Shown: positions 1 through 6,497, counted from the first letter of the stretch. The stretch is 14,063 bases of DNA from Calditrichia bacterium (GCA_026991005.1 JALXCH010000482.1:29663-43725); one strand, 5' to 3'. Made by a program: numbers and translations. Notes: generated from the sequence alone by a model not told the origin.

Positions 1-1
1 A

Positions 2-220
2 CTGTATCATCAGGGGATTCTTCCCCAGGGCACACAGAGTTTGCAATCCAATCTTTCTGCTTACCGCACCGATAAAGTGGATTTCCTGACCCTATTAAAT
101 AGCCAGATGACGCTCTTCAACGATGAGCGGGATTATTATCGGGTTTTGAGTCATGCCTACCAGAATCTGGCCCGGCTGGCTTACCTGACCGGAAAAGAAT
201 TCCGGGTGGAAAAAGAATAG
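2..220 (+). CDS. TolC/CusC-family outer-membrane efflux channel, C-terminal end (5' partial)
   Basis: The reading frame is open from the first full codon at position 2 to a TAG at 218-220, giving about 72 residues of a C-terminus. It contains YRTDKVDFLTLLNSQMTLF followed by a helix ending NLARLAYLTGKEF. This is the pattern of the last long periplasmic helices of TolC/CusC/CzcC-type channels, where a Y-x-x-G/D-K-x-D-F-L-x-L-L-x-x-Q stretch is typical. In the family this trimeric protein forms the outer-membrane exit duct of a tripartite RND pump. The adaptor gene starts 44 bases downstream on the same strand and the pump gene follows, so it is almost certainly the CusC-equivalent partner of that pump. 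The start codon, signal peptide and beta-barrel segments lie outside the window. The family is clear; the metal specificity is inferred from the neighbours. Confidence 0.85.
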   Translation: MYHQGILPQGTQSLQSNLSAYRTDKVDFLTLLNSQMTLFNDERDYYRVLSHAYQNLARLAYLTGKEFRVEKE

Positions 221-264
221 CGAGATGAGTCGGGAAACTTTAAAAAGAAACAAAGGAGTATTAA

Positions 265-1875
265 ATGAACCGTAAAATTTTTCTGGGTCTTGTGGTGGTC
301 ATCATCATATTGGGAATTGCCGGAGGAATAAAAGAAATCTGGTTTACCTCTACCGGAAATCATTCCGCGACGGAAGAAACGCATCTTTACACCTGTCCCA
401 TGCATCCGGAGGTCATCACCGAAGAGCCGGGTCAGTGCCCCAAATGCGGCATGGATCTGGTTCCGGTAAAAAAGAACGCCGGGGTGCAGGAAAAGGAACA
501 TCAATATGAAGAGGAAGAACCGCAGCTCTGGACCTGTGGCATGCATCCCGAGGTGTTACTGGAGGAACCGGGTCAGTGCCCCAAGTGTGGCATGAATCTG
601 GTACAGGTAAAAAAAGAAACAGCATTCCAGGAAGGGAAAACCCGGGGTAAAGGAAAAATTCTGTACTGGCAGGCGCCCATGGATCCCACCGAGATTTACG
701 ACCATCCGGGTAAATCGAAGATGGGCATGGATTTAATTCCGGTATATGAAAATGATGTACGCGCCGGAGCAAGTGGCGTTATCACCATCGATCCCGCCAC
801 GGTGCAAAATATGGGTGTGCGTACGGCAACGGTGCAAAAACAAGATTTTAACCGGACCATCCGCACCGTGGGCATCGTGAAATACGACGAAAGCAAATTG
901 TTCACGGTAAATTCCCGGATTTCGGGCTGGATCGAGAAGTTGTATGTGAATTACACCGGGGAGATGGTGCAATCCGGACAGCCGCTGCTGGAAATCTATT
1001 CTCCGGAACTGGTAACCACCCAGCAGGAATATTTACTGGCGTTACAGAATTTGAAATCGGTTCAGGGCGCCAGCTTCGCCTCTTTACAGGAAGGGGCGCA
1101 ATCGCTCCTGAAAGCCGCTCGCAAACGCCTGGATTACTGGAACATCCCACCATCGGAAATTCAGCGTCTGGAGAAAACCGGGAAGGTGCGGAAAACACTT
1201 CCCCTGCATTCCCCCTACCGCGGTGTGGTGGTGCACAAAAATGCCGTGGAGGGAGCTTATGTAAAGGAGGGAAGCAATCTTTACCAGATTGCAGATCTTT
1301 CCACCGTGTGGGTGCTGGCCAGCATTTACGACAACGAGTTGCCCTGGATTCGAGAAGGACAGGCGGCGGAGATGGAATTAACCTATCTGCCCGGGAAACG
1401 GTTCCAGGGAAAAATTCACTACATCTACCCCTATTTGAACGAGAAAGCGCGGGATGTGCAGGTGCGCCTGGAATTCCCCAATCCGGATATGGAGTTAAAA
1501 CCGGGCATGTACGCCAACGTTTTCCTGAAAGGCAAAACCATTCCCGATGCCCTGGTTATTCCCGTCGAAGCGGTTATCCGCTCCGGCAAGCGGGATGTGG
1601 TGTTTGTGGTGCGGGAGAAAGGGAAATTCGAACCCCGGCAAATTAGCGTTGGCGAGGAAGACGGAGAGGGGAATATCCGGGTCGTTTCGGGCCTGCTGGA
1701 AGGGGAAACCATTGTGACTTCCGCGCAATTCCTGCTGGACAGCGAAAGCCGCTTGCAAGAAGCGATTCAAAAGATGCTGGAAGAGAAAAAGAAACAAAAG
1801 AAAACCTCTTCCCCCAAAGCAGCGGAGGAGAAAAAATCCACTTCAGGAAAAAAACTTAAAAAACAGGCTGAGTGA
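265..1875 (+). CDS. cusB: CusB-like RND efflux periplasmic adaptor with three heavy-metal-binding modules
   Basis: A 536-residue membrane-fusion protein that bridges the inner-membrane RND pump and the outer-membrane channel and, in the Cus family, hands Cu(I)/Ag(I) to the pump. The N-terminus has a hydrophobic anchor (residues about 5-22). Two near-identical cysteine-rich modules follow. The first is YTCPMHPEV...CPKCGMDLVP (about 42-67; C44, C58, C61, with M46 and M63). The second is WTCGMHPEV...CPKCGMNLV (about 89-113; C91, C105, C108). A third module lacks cysteine (YWQAPMDP...SKMGMDLIPVYE, about 134-161; M139, M153, M155) and matches the usual CusB heavy-metal-binding domain. The rest is the lipoyl/barrel-sandwich, alpha-hairpin and beta-barrel body, ending in a Lys/Glu-rich tail after about residue 505. 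The start at 265 is set by AAAGGAG at 252-258. It lies between the channel and pump genes in one operon. No CusF-like chaperone gene is visible; the extra modules may stand in for it (inference). Confidence 0.93.
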   Translation: MNRKIFLGLVVVIIILGIAGGIKEIWFTSTGNHSATEETHLYTCPMHPEVITEEPGQCPKCGMDLVPVKKNAGVQEKEHQYEEEEPQLWTCGMHPEVLLEEPGQCPKCGMNLVQVKKETAFQEGKTRGKGKILYWQAPMDPTEIYDHPGKSKMGMDLIPVYENDVRAGASGVITIDPATVQNMGVRTATVQKQDFNRTIRTVGIVKYDESKLFTVNSRISGWIEKLYVNYTGEMVQSGQPLLEIYSPELVTTQQEYLLALQNLKSVQGASFASLQEGAQSLLKAARKRLDYWNIPPSEIQRLEKTGKVRKTLPLHSPYRGVVVHKNAVEGAYVKEGSNLYQIADLSTVWVLASIYDNELPWIREGQAAEMELTYLPGKRFQGKIHYIYPYLNEKARDVQVRLEFPNPDMELKPGMYANVFLKGKTIPDALVIPVEAVIRSGKRDVVFVVREKGKFEPRQISVGEEDGEGNIRVVSGLLEGETIVTSAQFLLDSESRLQEAIQKMLEEKKKQKKTSSPKAAEEKKSTSGKKLKKQAE

Positions 1876-1955
1876 ATCTTTATCGGTAGTAGTGTTAGAG
1901 AATCAGAGAATTTGAAAAATAGGTGAGGATGCAAACAGGAAAACAGGGATAAACG

Positions 1956-4900
1956 ATGCTAAAAAAAATCATAGAAGCTTCCGTCAACAACCGTTTTTTA
2001 ATCATTATTTTTACCGTACTGATAGGGGTAGCGGGTATTTTAATGACCCTGCAAACGCCGGTGGATGCCATACCGGATTTGAGCGATGTGCAGGTGATTA
2101 TTCTTACCGAATATCCCGGTCAGGCACCTCAGGTGGTGGAAGATCAGGTAACCTACCCGCTGACCAGCGCCATGCTGGCCGTGCCCTATGCCAAAACAGT
2201 ACGCGGGTATTCCTTCTTCGGTCTCTCTTTTGTGTACATCATTTTCGAAGATGGAACCGATTTGTACTGGGCGCGCAGCCGGGTGCTGGAATATCTGAAT
2301 TACGTGGCCGGACGCCTGCCCCAGGGAGTCACTCCCACCCTGGGCCCCGACGCCACGGGAGTGGGTTGGGTGTACGAATACGTGCTGGATGGCGGGGACA
2401 AATACGATTTGCAGCAACTCCGCTCTATTCAGGACTGGTACCTGCGCTATGGGTTGATGAGCGTACCGGGTGTGGCCGAGGTGGCCAGCATCGGGGGATT
2501 TGTGAAGCAGTACCAGGTGGAGGTAGATCCCAATAAACTCCAGGCTTACAACATTCCCCTTTCCCGGGTAAAAATGGCCATCAAACGCAGCAATAACGAC
2601 GTGGGTGGCCGACTGGTGGAAATGGGCGAAACGGAATTCATGGTGCGGGGGCTGGGGTACATCAAGTCCCTCCAGGATGTGGAGAATATTCCCGTAGGGG
2701 TGGATGGAAACGGCACGCCCATTCTGATTAAACATATTGCCAATGTACACCTGGGGCCGGAGCTGCGTCGCGGGCTGGCAGACTGGAACGGCGAGGGCGA
2801 AACGGTAGGCGGAGTGATTGTGATGCGCTACGGAGAGAATGCCTTAAAAACCATTCATGCCGTAAAAGAAAAATTAAAAGAATTGCAAAAAGGTTTACCC
2901 GAGGGGGTAACCATTAAAACGGCCTACGATCGTTCCGGGTTGATTGAACGAGCTATCGAAAATTTGCGGGATAAACTGCTGGAGGAGAGCCTCATCGTTG
3001 CCTTGGTTGCCATTATTTTCTTGCTTCACTTTCCCAGTGCGCTGGTGGCTATTTTTACCCTGCCCATGGGAATTCTGATGGCCTTTCTGGTGATGAATTA
3101 CCAGGGAATCAACGCCAACATCATGTCCCTGGGCGGCATTGCCATCGCCATTGGCGCCATGGTGGATGCCGCCATTGTGATGATTGAGAATGCCCACAAA
3201 CACATCGAGCGGGATAAAGGGAAGAAAGACCATTGGCAAATCATCATCGATTCCTCCAAAGAAGTGGGGCCGGCGCTCTTTTACTCGCTGCTCATCATCA
3301 CGGTGTCGTTCCTTCCCGTGTTTACCCTGCAGGCCCAGGAAGGGCGCCTGTTTAAACCGCTGGCCTACACGAAAACCTATTCCATGGCTGCCGCCGCCTT
3401 GCTCTCGCTCACAATTGTGCCGGTACTCATGGGCTATTTCGTGCGCGGGAAAATCATTCCCGAACGAAAAAACCCCATCAATCAGTTCCTGATTAAAATT
3501 TACCAGCCCATCATTCATCTGGTGCTGCGCTTTAAGTGGGCAACTATTCTGGTAGCGCTGTTGATTCTGATTATCTCTATATTTCCGGTGGAACACATCG
3601 GTTCGGAGTTCATGCCCCCGTTAAACGAGGGTGACCTGTTGTACATGCCCACCACCGATCCCGGCCTGAGCATCACCAAAGCGAAGGAACTGCTGCAGCA
3701 AACCGACAAAATTATCAAGAGTTTTCCGGAGGTGGAGAGTGTGTTTGGTAAGATCGGGCGGGCGGAAACCGCTACCGATCCGGCGCCGCTTTCCATGATC
3801 GAAACCACCATCACCCTGAAGCCCCAGAGTGAATGGCGACCCGGAATGACCATGGAGAAATTGGTAAAGGAGCTGGATGCCGCCATTCAATTCCTGGGAC
3901 TAACCAACGCCTGGACCATGCCCATTAAGACGCGCATCGATATGCTTTCCACCGGAATTAAAACCCCGGTGGGCATCAAAATCATGGGGCCGGATTTACA
4001 AACCCTTTCGGAACTGGGACAGAAGATTGCCGCGGTGCTGAAAAATGTGGAAGGCACCCTGAGCGTTTTTCCGGACAAAACCGTGGGCGGCAACTATGTG
4101 GATTTTGAGATTCATCGCGAAGAAGCCGCGCGCTACGGGCTTACGGTAGGTGATGTGCAAGAGGTCATCATGTCCGCCATCGGGGGCATGAATGTCACCC
4201 AGACGGTGGAAGGGCTGGAGCGCTATCCGGTGAATGTGCGTTACCCCCGGGAATTGCGGGACAATCTGGCGGATTTAAAGCGGGTGCTCATCACCACCCC
4301 CACCGGTGCCAAGATTCCTTTAAGCTATGTGGCGGATCTGAAGATCCACAAGGGACCGCCTGTCATTAAAAGCGAAAATGCCCAGCGTACCGCCTGGCTT
4401 TATGTGGATTTGAGAGGGATTGATGTGGGCACCTATGTTAAAAATGCCAAAAAAGTGGTGGATGCCCAGGTTAAGTTTCCGGAAGGTTACAGCATTGTCT
4501 GGAGTGGCCAGTACGAATACATGGAGCGTGCCCAGGCTCGCCTGCGGGTGGTGGTACCGCTGACGCTGCTCATTATCTTCCTGCTGCTCTATTTCAATTT
4601 CAAGAATATTCAGGAGAGTCTGATTGTCATGCTTTCCCTTCCCTTTGCTCTGGTGGGTGGCATCTGGTTTCTGTATTTGCTCAACTACAACTTCAGTGTG
4701 GCGGTGGGTGTGGGATTCATCGCGCTGGCGGGTGTAGCCGCCGAAACGGGCGTGGTCATGCTTATTTACCTGGATCATGCTTACGACAATCGCAAGTTCA
4801 AAGGGCAGATGCGTAGCCTGAAGGATCTTTACGAAGCCATTATCGAAGGGGCGGTGGAACGCGTGCGGCCCAAAATCATGACCGTTACCGCCATCATGGC

Positions 4901-5102
4901 TGGTTTGTTGCCCATTTTGTGGGGAACCGGTACCGGCTCCCAGGTAATGAAGCGCATTGCCGCCCCCATGGTGGGAGGAATGGTCACATCCACGGTGCTT
5001 ACCCTGGTGGTGATTCCCGCTATCTACTACCTCTGGAAATCCCGGGAAGTGCATCGGTTAGCGAAAGAAGGAGGCTCGGAGAATTCGAAAGATGGAAAAT
5101 GA
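1956..5102 (+). CDS. cusA: CusA/CzcA-family heavy-metal RND efflux pump, Cu(I)/Ag(I) type
   Basis: A 1048-residue inner-membrane proton antiporter, the usual full length for CusA. It has an N-terminal membrane helix (about 14-33), a periplasmic loop, a helix bundle (about 345-500), a second periplasmic loop and a second bundle (about 870-1030). In the fourth helix GAMVDAAIVMIEN places D404 and E411. The CzcA-type DFG aspartate is replaced by an AIG stretch, as in monovalent-ion pumps. Three methionines align by motif with the E. coli CusA site M573/M623/M672: M553 (FMPPLNEGD), M614 (APLSMIE) and M663 (RIDMLSTGIK). E930 (AAETGVV) and K973 (VRPKIMT) match the proposed proton relay D405/E939/K984; E. 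coli numbering is from memory. The ATG is preceded by a modest AGGGA at 1945-1949, 80 bases after the adaptor gene. Specificity for Cu(I)/Ag(I) rather than Zn/Co is a confident inference. Confidence 0.95.
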   Translation: MLKKIIEASVNNRFLIIIFTVLIGVAGILMTLQTPVDAIPDLSDVQVIILTEYPGQAPQVVEDQVTYPLTSAMLAVPYAKTVRGYSFFGLSFVYIIFEDGTDLYWARSRVLEYLNYVAGRLPQGVTPTLGPDATGVGWVYEYVLDGGDKYDLQQLRSIQDWYLRYGLMSVPGVAEVASIGGFVKQYQVEVDPNKLQAYNIPLSRVKMAIKRSNNDVGGRLVEMGETEFMVRGLGYIKSLQDVENIPVGVDGNGTPILIKHIANVHLGPELRRGLADWNGEGETVGGVIVMRYGENALKTIHAVKEKLKELQKGLPEGVTIKTAYDRSGLIERAIENLRDKLLEESLIVALVAIIFLLHFPSALVAIFTLPMGILMAFLVMNYQGINANIMSLGGIAIAIGAMVDAAIVMIENAHKHIERDKGKKDHWQIIIDSSKEVGPALFYSLLIITVSFLPVFTLQAQEGRLFKPLAYTKTYSMAAAALLSLTIVPVLMGYFVRGKIIPERKNPINQFLIKIYQPIIHLVLRFKWATILVALLILIISIFPVEHIGSEFMPPLNEGDLLYMPTTDPGLSITKAKELLQQTDKIIKSFPEVESVFGKIGRAETATDPAPLSMIETTITLKPQSEWRPGMTMEKLVKELDAAIQFLGLTNAWTMPIKTRIDMLSTGIKTPVGIKIMGPDLQTLSELGQKIAAVLKNVEGTLSVFPDKTVGGNYVDFEIHREEAARYGLTVGDVQEVIMSAIGGMNVTQTVEGLERYPVNVRYPRELRDNLADLKRVLITTPTGAKIPLSYVADLKIHKGPPVIKSENAQRTAWLYVDLRGIDVGTYVKNAKKVVDAQVKFPEGYSIVWSGQYEYMERAQARLRVVVPLTLLIIFLLLYFNFKNIQESLIVMLSLPFALVGGIWFLYLLNYNFSVAVGVGFIALAGVAAETGVVMLIYLDHAYDNRKFKGQMRSLKDLYEAIIEGAVERVRPKIMTVTAIMAGLLPILWGTGTGSQVMKRIAAPMVGGMVTSTVLTLVVIPAIYYLWKSREVHRLAKEGGSENSKDGK

Positions 5103-5165
5103 TGATGGGATTATTTCCCAAATTGGAAAGACGAATTTTTTGACAGGATGAGTGGGAAAAGATAG

Positions 5166-5198
5166 AAACCACAGTAGACCCAGAGTGTACAGAAGAAG
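5166..5198 (+). repeat. Degenerate ACCACAG-type word repeat
   Basis: The stretch AACCACAGTAGACCCAGAG and its continuation TGTACAGAAGAAG reads as three loosely repeated CACAG/CCAGAG/TACAGA words. It resembles, from memory, an ACCACAGAGGACACAGAG repeat common in intergenic DNA of several environmental bacterial phyla. A related motif lies in opposite orientation at 5808-5833. Family membership is an inference. Confidence 0.4.
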
Positions 5199-5210
5199 AT
5201 TTGGGGGATA

Positions 5211-5291
5211 GGGAATAGAGCATAGAGCATAGAGCATAGGGGCATAGGGGCATAGGGACATAGGGACATAAGGACATAAGGGCATAGGGGT
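5211..5291 (+). repeat. 7/8-bp minisatellite (ATAGAGC / ATAGGGGC / ATAGGGAC)
   Basis: From 5215 onward the sequence is a run of heptamers ATAGAGC (three copies) changing into octamers: ATAGGGGC twice, ATAGGGAC twice, then ATAAGGAC, ATAAGGGC and a final ATAGGGGT. Adjacent units are identical or differ by one base, which indicates slippage-driven growth with later point changes. It starts about 110 bases after the pump gene and ends at a GC-rich hairpin. No coding role is likely; in the minus frames it gives only repetitive Cys/Pro/Tyr/Met strings. Confidence 0.85.
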
Positions 5292-5333
5292 GCCCGAACG
5301 AGTCCCTCCGGGAGAGGGCATTTCCCGAGGGAA
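5291..5333. repeat. Two adjacent small GC-rich hairpins
   Basis: CCCTC (5304-5308) pairs with GAGGG (5314-5318) around a 5-base loop, enclosed by TGCCC (5291-5295) and GGGCA (5316-5320) as an alternative pairing. TTCCC (5322-5326) pairs with GGGAA (5329-5333) two bases away. They sit between the minisatellite and the tandem hairpin repeat, and GAGG at 5327-5330 recurs at 5394-5397, so the second hairpin may belong to the repeat that follows. Confidence 0.5.
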
Positions 5334-5454
5334 GCGTCAACATCCTTGTTTACTCTCGGGATTGAATCTGTCAGGATTCTCATCCCGACGAAAGAGGTAA
5401 ACTTCCATGTTTACTCTCGGGATGAAAATCATACGGATTTTCAAATCGTCTGGC
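5327..5454. repeat. Tandem ~61-bp repeat, two copies, each with a hairpin
   Basis: TGTTTACTCTCGGGAT occurs exactly at 5347-5362 and again at 5408-5423, 61 bases apart. After it, copy 1 has GAATC (5364-5368) pairing with GATTC (5375-5379), enclosed by TCGGGAT (5356-5362) pairing with ATCCCGA (5382-5388). Copy 2 has a longer arm, GAAAATC (5424-5430), pairing with GATTTTC (5436-5442). The arms differ between copies but pairing is kept. GTAAAC (5397-5402) can pair either back to GTTTAC at 5348-5353 or forward to GTTTAC at 5409-5414. Both copies have a GAGG element upstream (5327 and 5394). It looks like a structured dispersed repeat rather than a gene or terminator. Confidence 0.75.
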
Positions 5455-5565
5455 GAAGTCATCCTCCTGGGGCTCCGATTTCAGGTAAAGGTCATAATGG
5501 GTGAATTGAGTATTGTAGGTAATAAAAAAGAGTGAAGCATAGGCGTGGTGAAGAATTTTATGCGG
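5380..5565 (-). other. Open minus-strand stretch without a start codon, possible decayed coding fragment
   Basis: Reading the minus strand from just after an in-frame TAA (5568-5566) down to a TGA (5382-5380) gives about 61 codons without a stop and without any Met codon. The translation includes FTHYDLYLKSEPQEDDFARR and then a segment encoded by the tandem hairpin repeat. The aromatic and acidic composition looks more protein-like than the rest of the island. I do not recognise it. It may be a remnant of a disrupted gene or a translated part of a dispersed repeat; there is no ribosome site or start to support expression. Confidence 0.2.
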
Positions 5566-5602
5566 TTAATTGGTACTTAGCAATATCCAGTGTTTTTTCC
5601 CT

Positions 5603-5642
5603 CTCATTCTGAGTGAACCGCCAGAGGAGCGAAGAATCTCAA
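5603..5642 (+). repeat. TCATTCTGAG...GCGAAGAATCTCA word repeat
   Basis: TCATTCTGAG at 5604-5613 is followed by GCGAAGAATCTCA at 5629-5641. From memory this pairing of phrases recurs in intergenic DNA of many environmental bacteria, where it is often mis-annotated as small proteins containing SEAKNL-like strings. Only one copy is present here, so the call rests on recognition and not on internal repetition. Confidence 0.4.
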
Positions 5643-5807
5643 TCGTTGTGTATGAGACAGCACAAAGGGAGCAAAGAAGTTCCAGATTTCAAATCCCAAA
5701 TATCAAAAATAAAAAACCACAGCGGATGCAACGATCAACATTTTTCTTTTTTACGTGGCGCTCGTGGCGTACGCTGCGGTTTTTTTACATTTTTTATTCC
5801 TTCTATA

Positions 5808-5833
5808 TTCTCTGTGTCCTTTTACTCACAGAG
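5808..5833 (-). repeat. Degenerate CTCTGTGTCC word repeat, opposite orientation to 5166-5198
   Basis: TTCTCTGTGTCC followed eight bases later by CACAGAG is similar to the reverse complement of the ACCACAGA-type phrase at 5166-5198. The two therefore look like inverted members of one loosely conserved family roughly 640 bases apart. Similarity is partial, so the relation is tentative. Confidence 0.35.
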
Positions 5834-5962
5834 CCCGTTTTCTACTCATCCCGCTCTCAGTCCCAGACCCGTTCCGGGAGTCCATCCACTCACGGAGTCT
5901 CCAAGGAAGTTTCCAAAGGAGTTTTGAGGACCTATGGACCCGCAGAAAGGATTCTGGGCATT

Positions 5963-5989
5963 AATCCTGTTAATCCCGTGAATCCTGTC
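5963..5989 (+). repeat. Nonamer triplication AATCC(T/C)GT(N)
   Basis: Three direct, contiguous nonamers: AATCCTGTT (5963-5971), AATCCCGTG (5972-5980) and AATCCTGTC (5981-5989), followed by an A-rich tract. They differ only at two positions. The 9-base period keeps frame, so a plus-strand reading gives an NPVNPVNPV string that can be mistaken for part of a protein. Confidence 0.8.
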
Positions 5990-6024
5990 AAAAATAACAA
6001 CTGCCTATGTTCACAATCCAAAAT

Positions 6025-6044
6025 AATTCAAAATTCAAAATTCC
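6025..6044 (+). repeat. AATTCAAAA linker repeat preceding hairpin element A
   Basis: Two and a half direct copies of a heptamer-like AATTCAAA unit sit immediately upstream of the first three-hairpin element. The same words recur at 6250-6282, directly before the second element, and at 6570-6589. The repeated association suggests the linker and the hairpins form one composite unit. Confidence 0.7.
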
Positions 6045-6050
6045 ATCCGT

Positions 6051-6135
6051 GTCGCCCTTTCAGGGCTCAATTTTTATGTTGTCTCTATTCCCAGGGCTTC
6101 GCCCTGGGCTATCCTTGTGTGAGTGCTTCGCACTC
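6051..6135 (+). repeat. Three-hairpin element, copy A
   Basis: Three perfect hairpins in a row, each with a TTC loop. Hairpin 1 is GCCCT (6054-6058) with AGGGC (6062-6066), flanked by TGTC and TCAA. Hairpin 2 is CCCAGGGC (6090-6097) with GCCCTGGG (6101-6108), followed by CTA. Hairpin 3 is GAGTGC (6121-6126) with GCACTC (6130-6135). Hairpins 2 and 3 are 12 bases apart. The same architecture recurs in copy B with different stem sequences. No terminator-like T-run follows any stem. From memory similar CCCAGGGCTTCGCCCTGGG strings occur in intergenic DNA of Bacteroidetes, Planctomycetes and related groups; I know no accepted name for them. Confidence 0.85.
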
Positions 6136-6249
6136 CTGTTGAAATAACATTTTATCTTCACTATTTTGCATTTTTATTGGCTTTTAATTCAGCCAGAAAA
6201 TTGTTTTGTTTCATAGCAATGAATTGTGCCGGTTTACACGAACCCGTCT

Positions 6250-6282
6250 AATTCAAAATTCTTAATTCAAAATTCAAAATTA
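6250..6282 (+). repeat. AATTCAAAA linker repeat preceding hairpin element B
   Basis: A/T-rich direct repeats of AATTCAAAA, with one CTT interruption, end about nine bases before the first stem of the second three-hairpin element. Its first 19 bases are identical to 6570-6588. Confidence 0.75.
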
Positions 6283-6286
6283 TTTC

Positions 6287-6379
6287 TGTCGTCCTTACAG
6301 GACTCAAATAGGTTGGGTGGAAATTCCTTTTCCCATGGCTGAAGGCCATGGGCTAAATTCTGTCGGCCACTCCGTGGCC
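6287..6379 (+). repeat. Three-hairpin element, copy B
   Basis: Hairpin 1 is GTCCT (6291-6295) with AGGAC (6299-6303), loop TAC, again flanked by TGTC and TCAA. Hairpin 2 is CCCATGGC (6332-6339) with GCCATGGG (6345-6352), loop TGAAG, followed by CTA. Hairpin 3 is GGCCAC (6365-6370) with GTGGCC (6374-6379), loop TCC. The hairpin 2 to hairpin 3 spacing is 12 bases, exactly as in copy A. Relative to copy A, stem 1 carries a compensated C-to-T/G-to-A change and stem 3 is wholly different yet fully paired. The loop of hairpin 2 contains GAA, the complement of the TTC loop in copy A, as if that hairpin were inverted. Confidence 0.85.
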
Positions 6380-6449
6380 TCGGATACTGCCAGCCCGCAG
6401 TTTTTTGATTATTATTCAAATTTAATGCTCAATGGTATTCTTTCTTTCC

Positions 6450-6497
6450 TTTTTTCTTTTGTCTCACATGCAGGCCAGGAAGACACAAAAGAAAAAA
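6450..6497. repeat. 13-bp perfect inverted repeat with 22-base spacer
   Basis: TTTTTTCTTTTGT at 6450-6462 is the exact reverse complement of ACAAAAGAAAAAA at 6485-6497. The arms are low in GC and pyrimidine/purine skewed, so the match is less surprising than its length suggests. It lies between hairpin element B and the ATTCGTG triplication. It could be a cruciform or a weak bidirectional terminator, but no gene ends nearby. Confidence 0.6.

Noticed and set aside
2040..5054. Long minus-strand frames opposite cusA (for example 2040-2750, 2895-3596 and 4320-5054).
   Set aside because: They are antisense shadows of a gene with strong family motifs; their His/Gln/Gly-rich translations match no family and lack start signals.
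5114..5140. Possible terminator after cusA: TTTCC/GGAAA stem followed later by a T-run.
   Set aside because: The stem is only five A/T-rich base pairs, and the T-run is separated from it by several bases, so it is not convincing.
5020..5383. Overlapping minus-strand frames rich in Cys, Pro, Tyr and Met.
   Set aside because: They are translations of the 7/8-bp minisatellite, which stays open in several frames.
5327..5454. Considered as a CRISPR fragment because of the repeated 16-mer at 61-base spacing.
   Set aside because: Only two copies, the intervening DNA is itself repeat-related and palindromic rather than a unique spacer, and no cas gene is present.
5570..6142. A 190-codon plus-strand open frame, and the overlapping frame at 5613-5927.
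   Set aside because: They run through dispersed repeats, including the AATCCTGT triplication and hairpin element A. The translations are low-complexity, and no ribosome site precedes either start.
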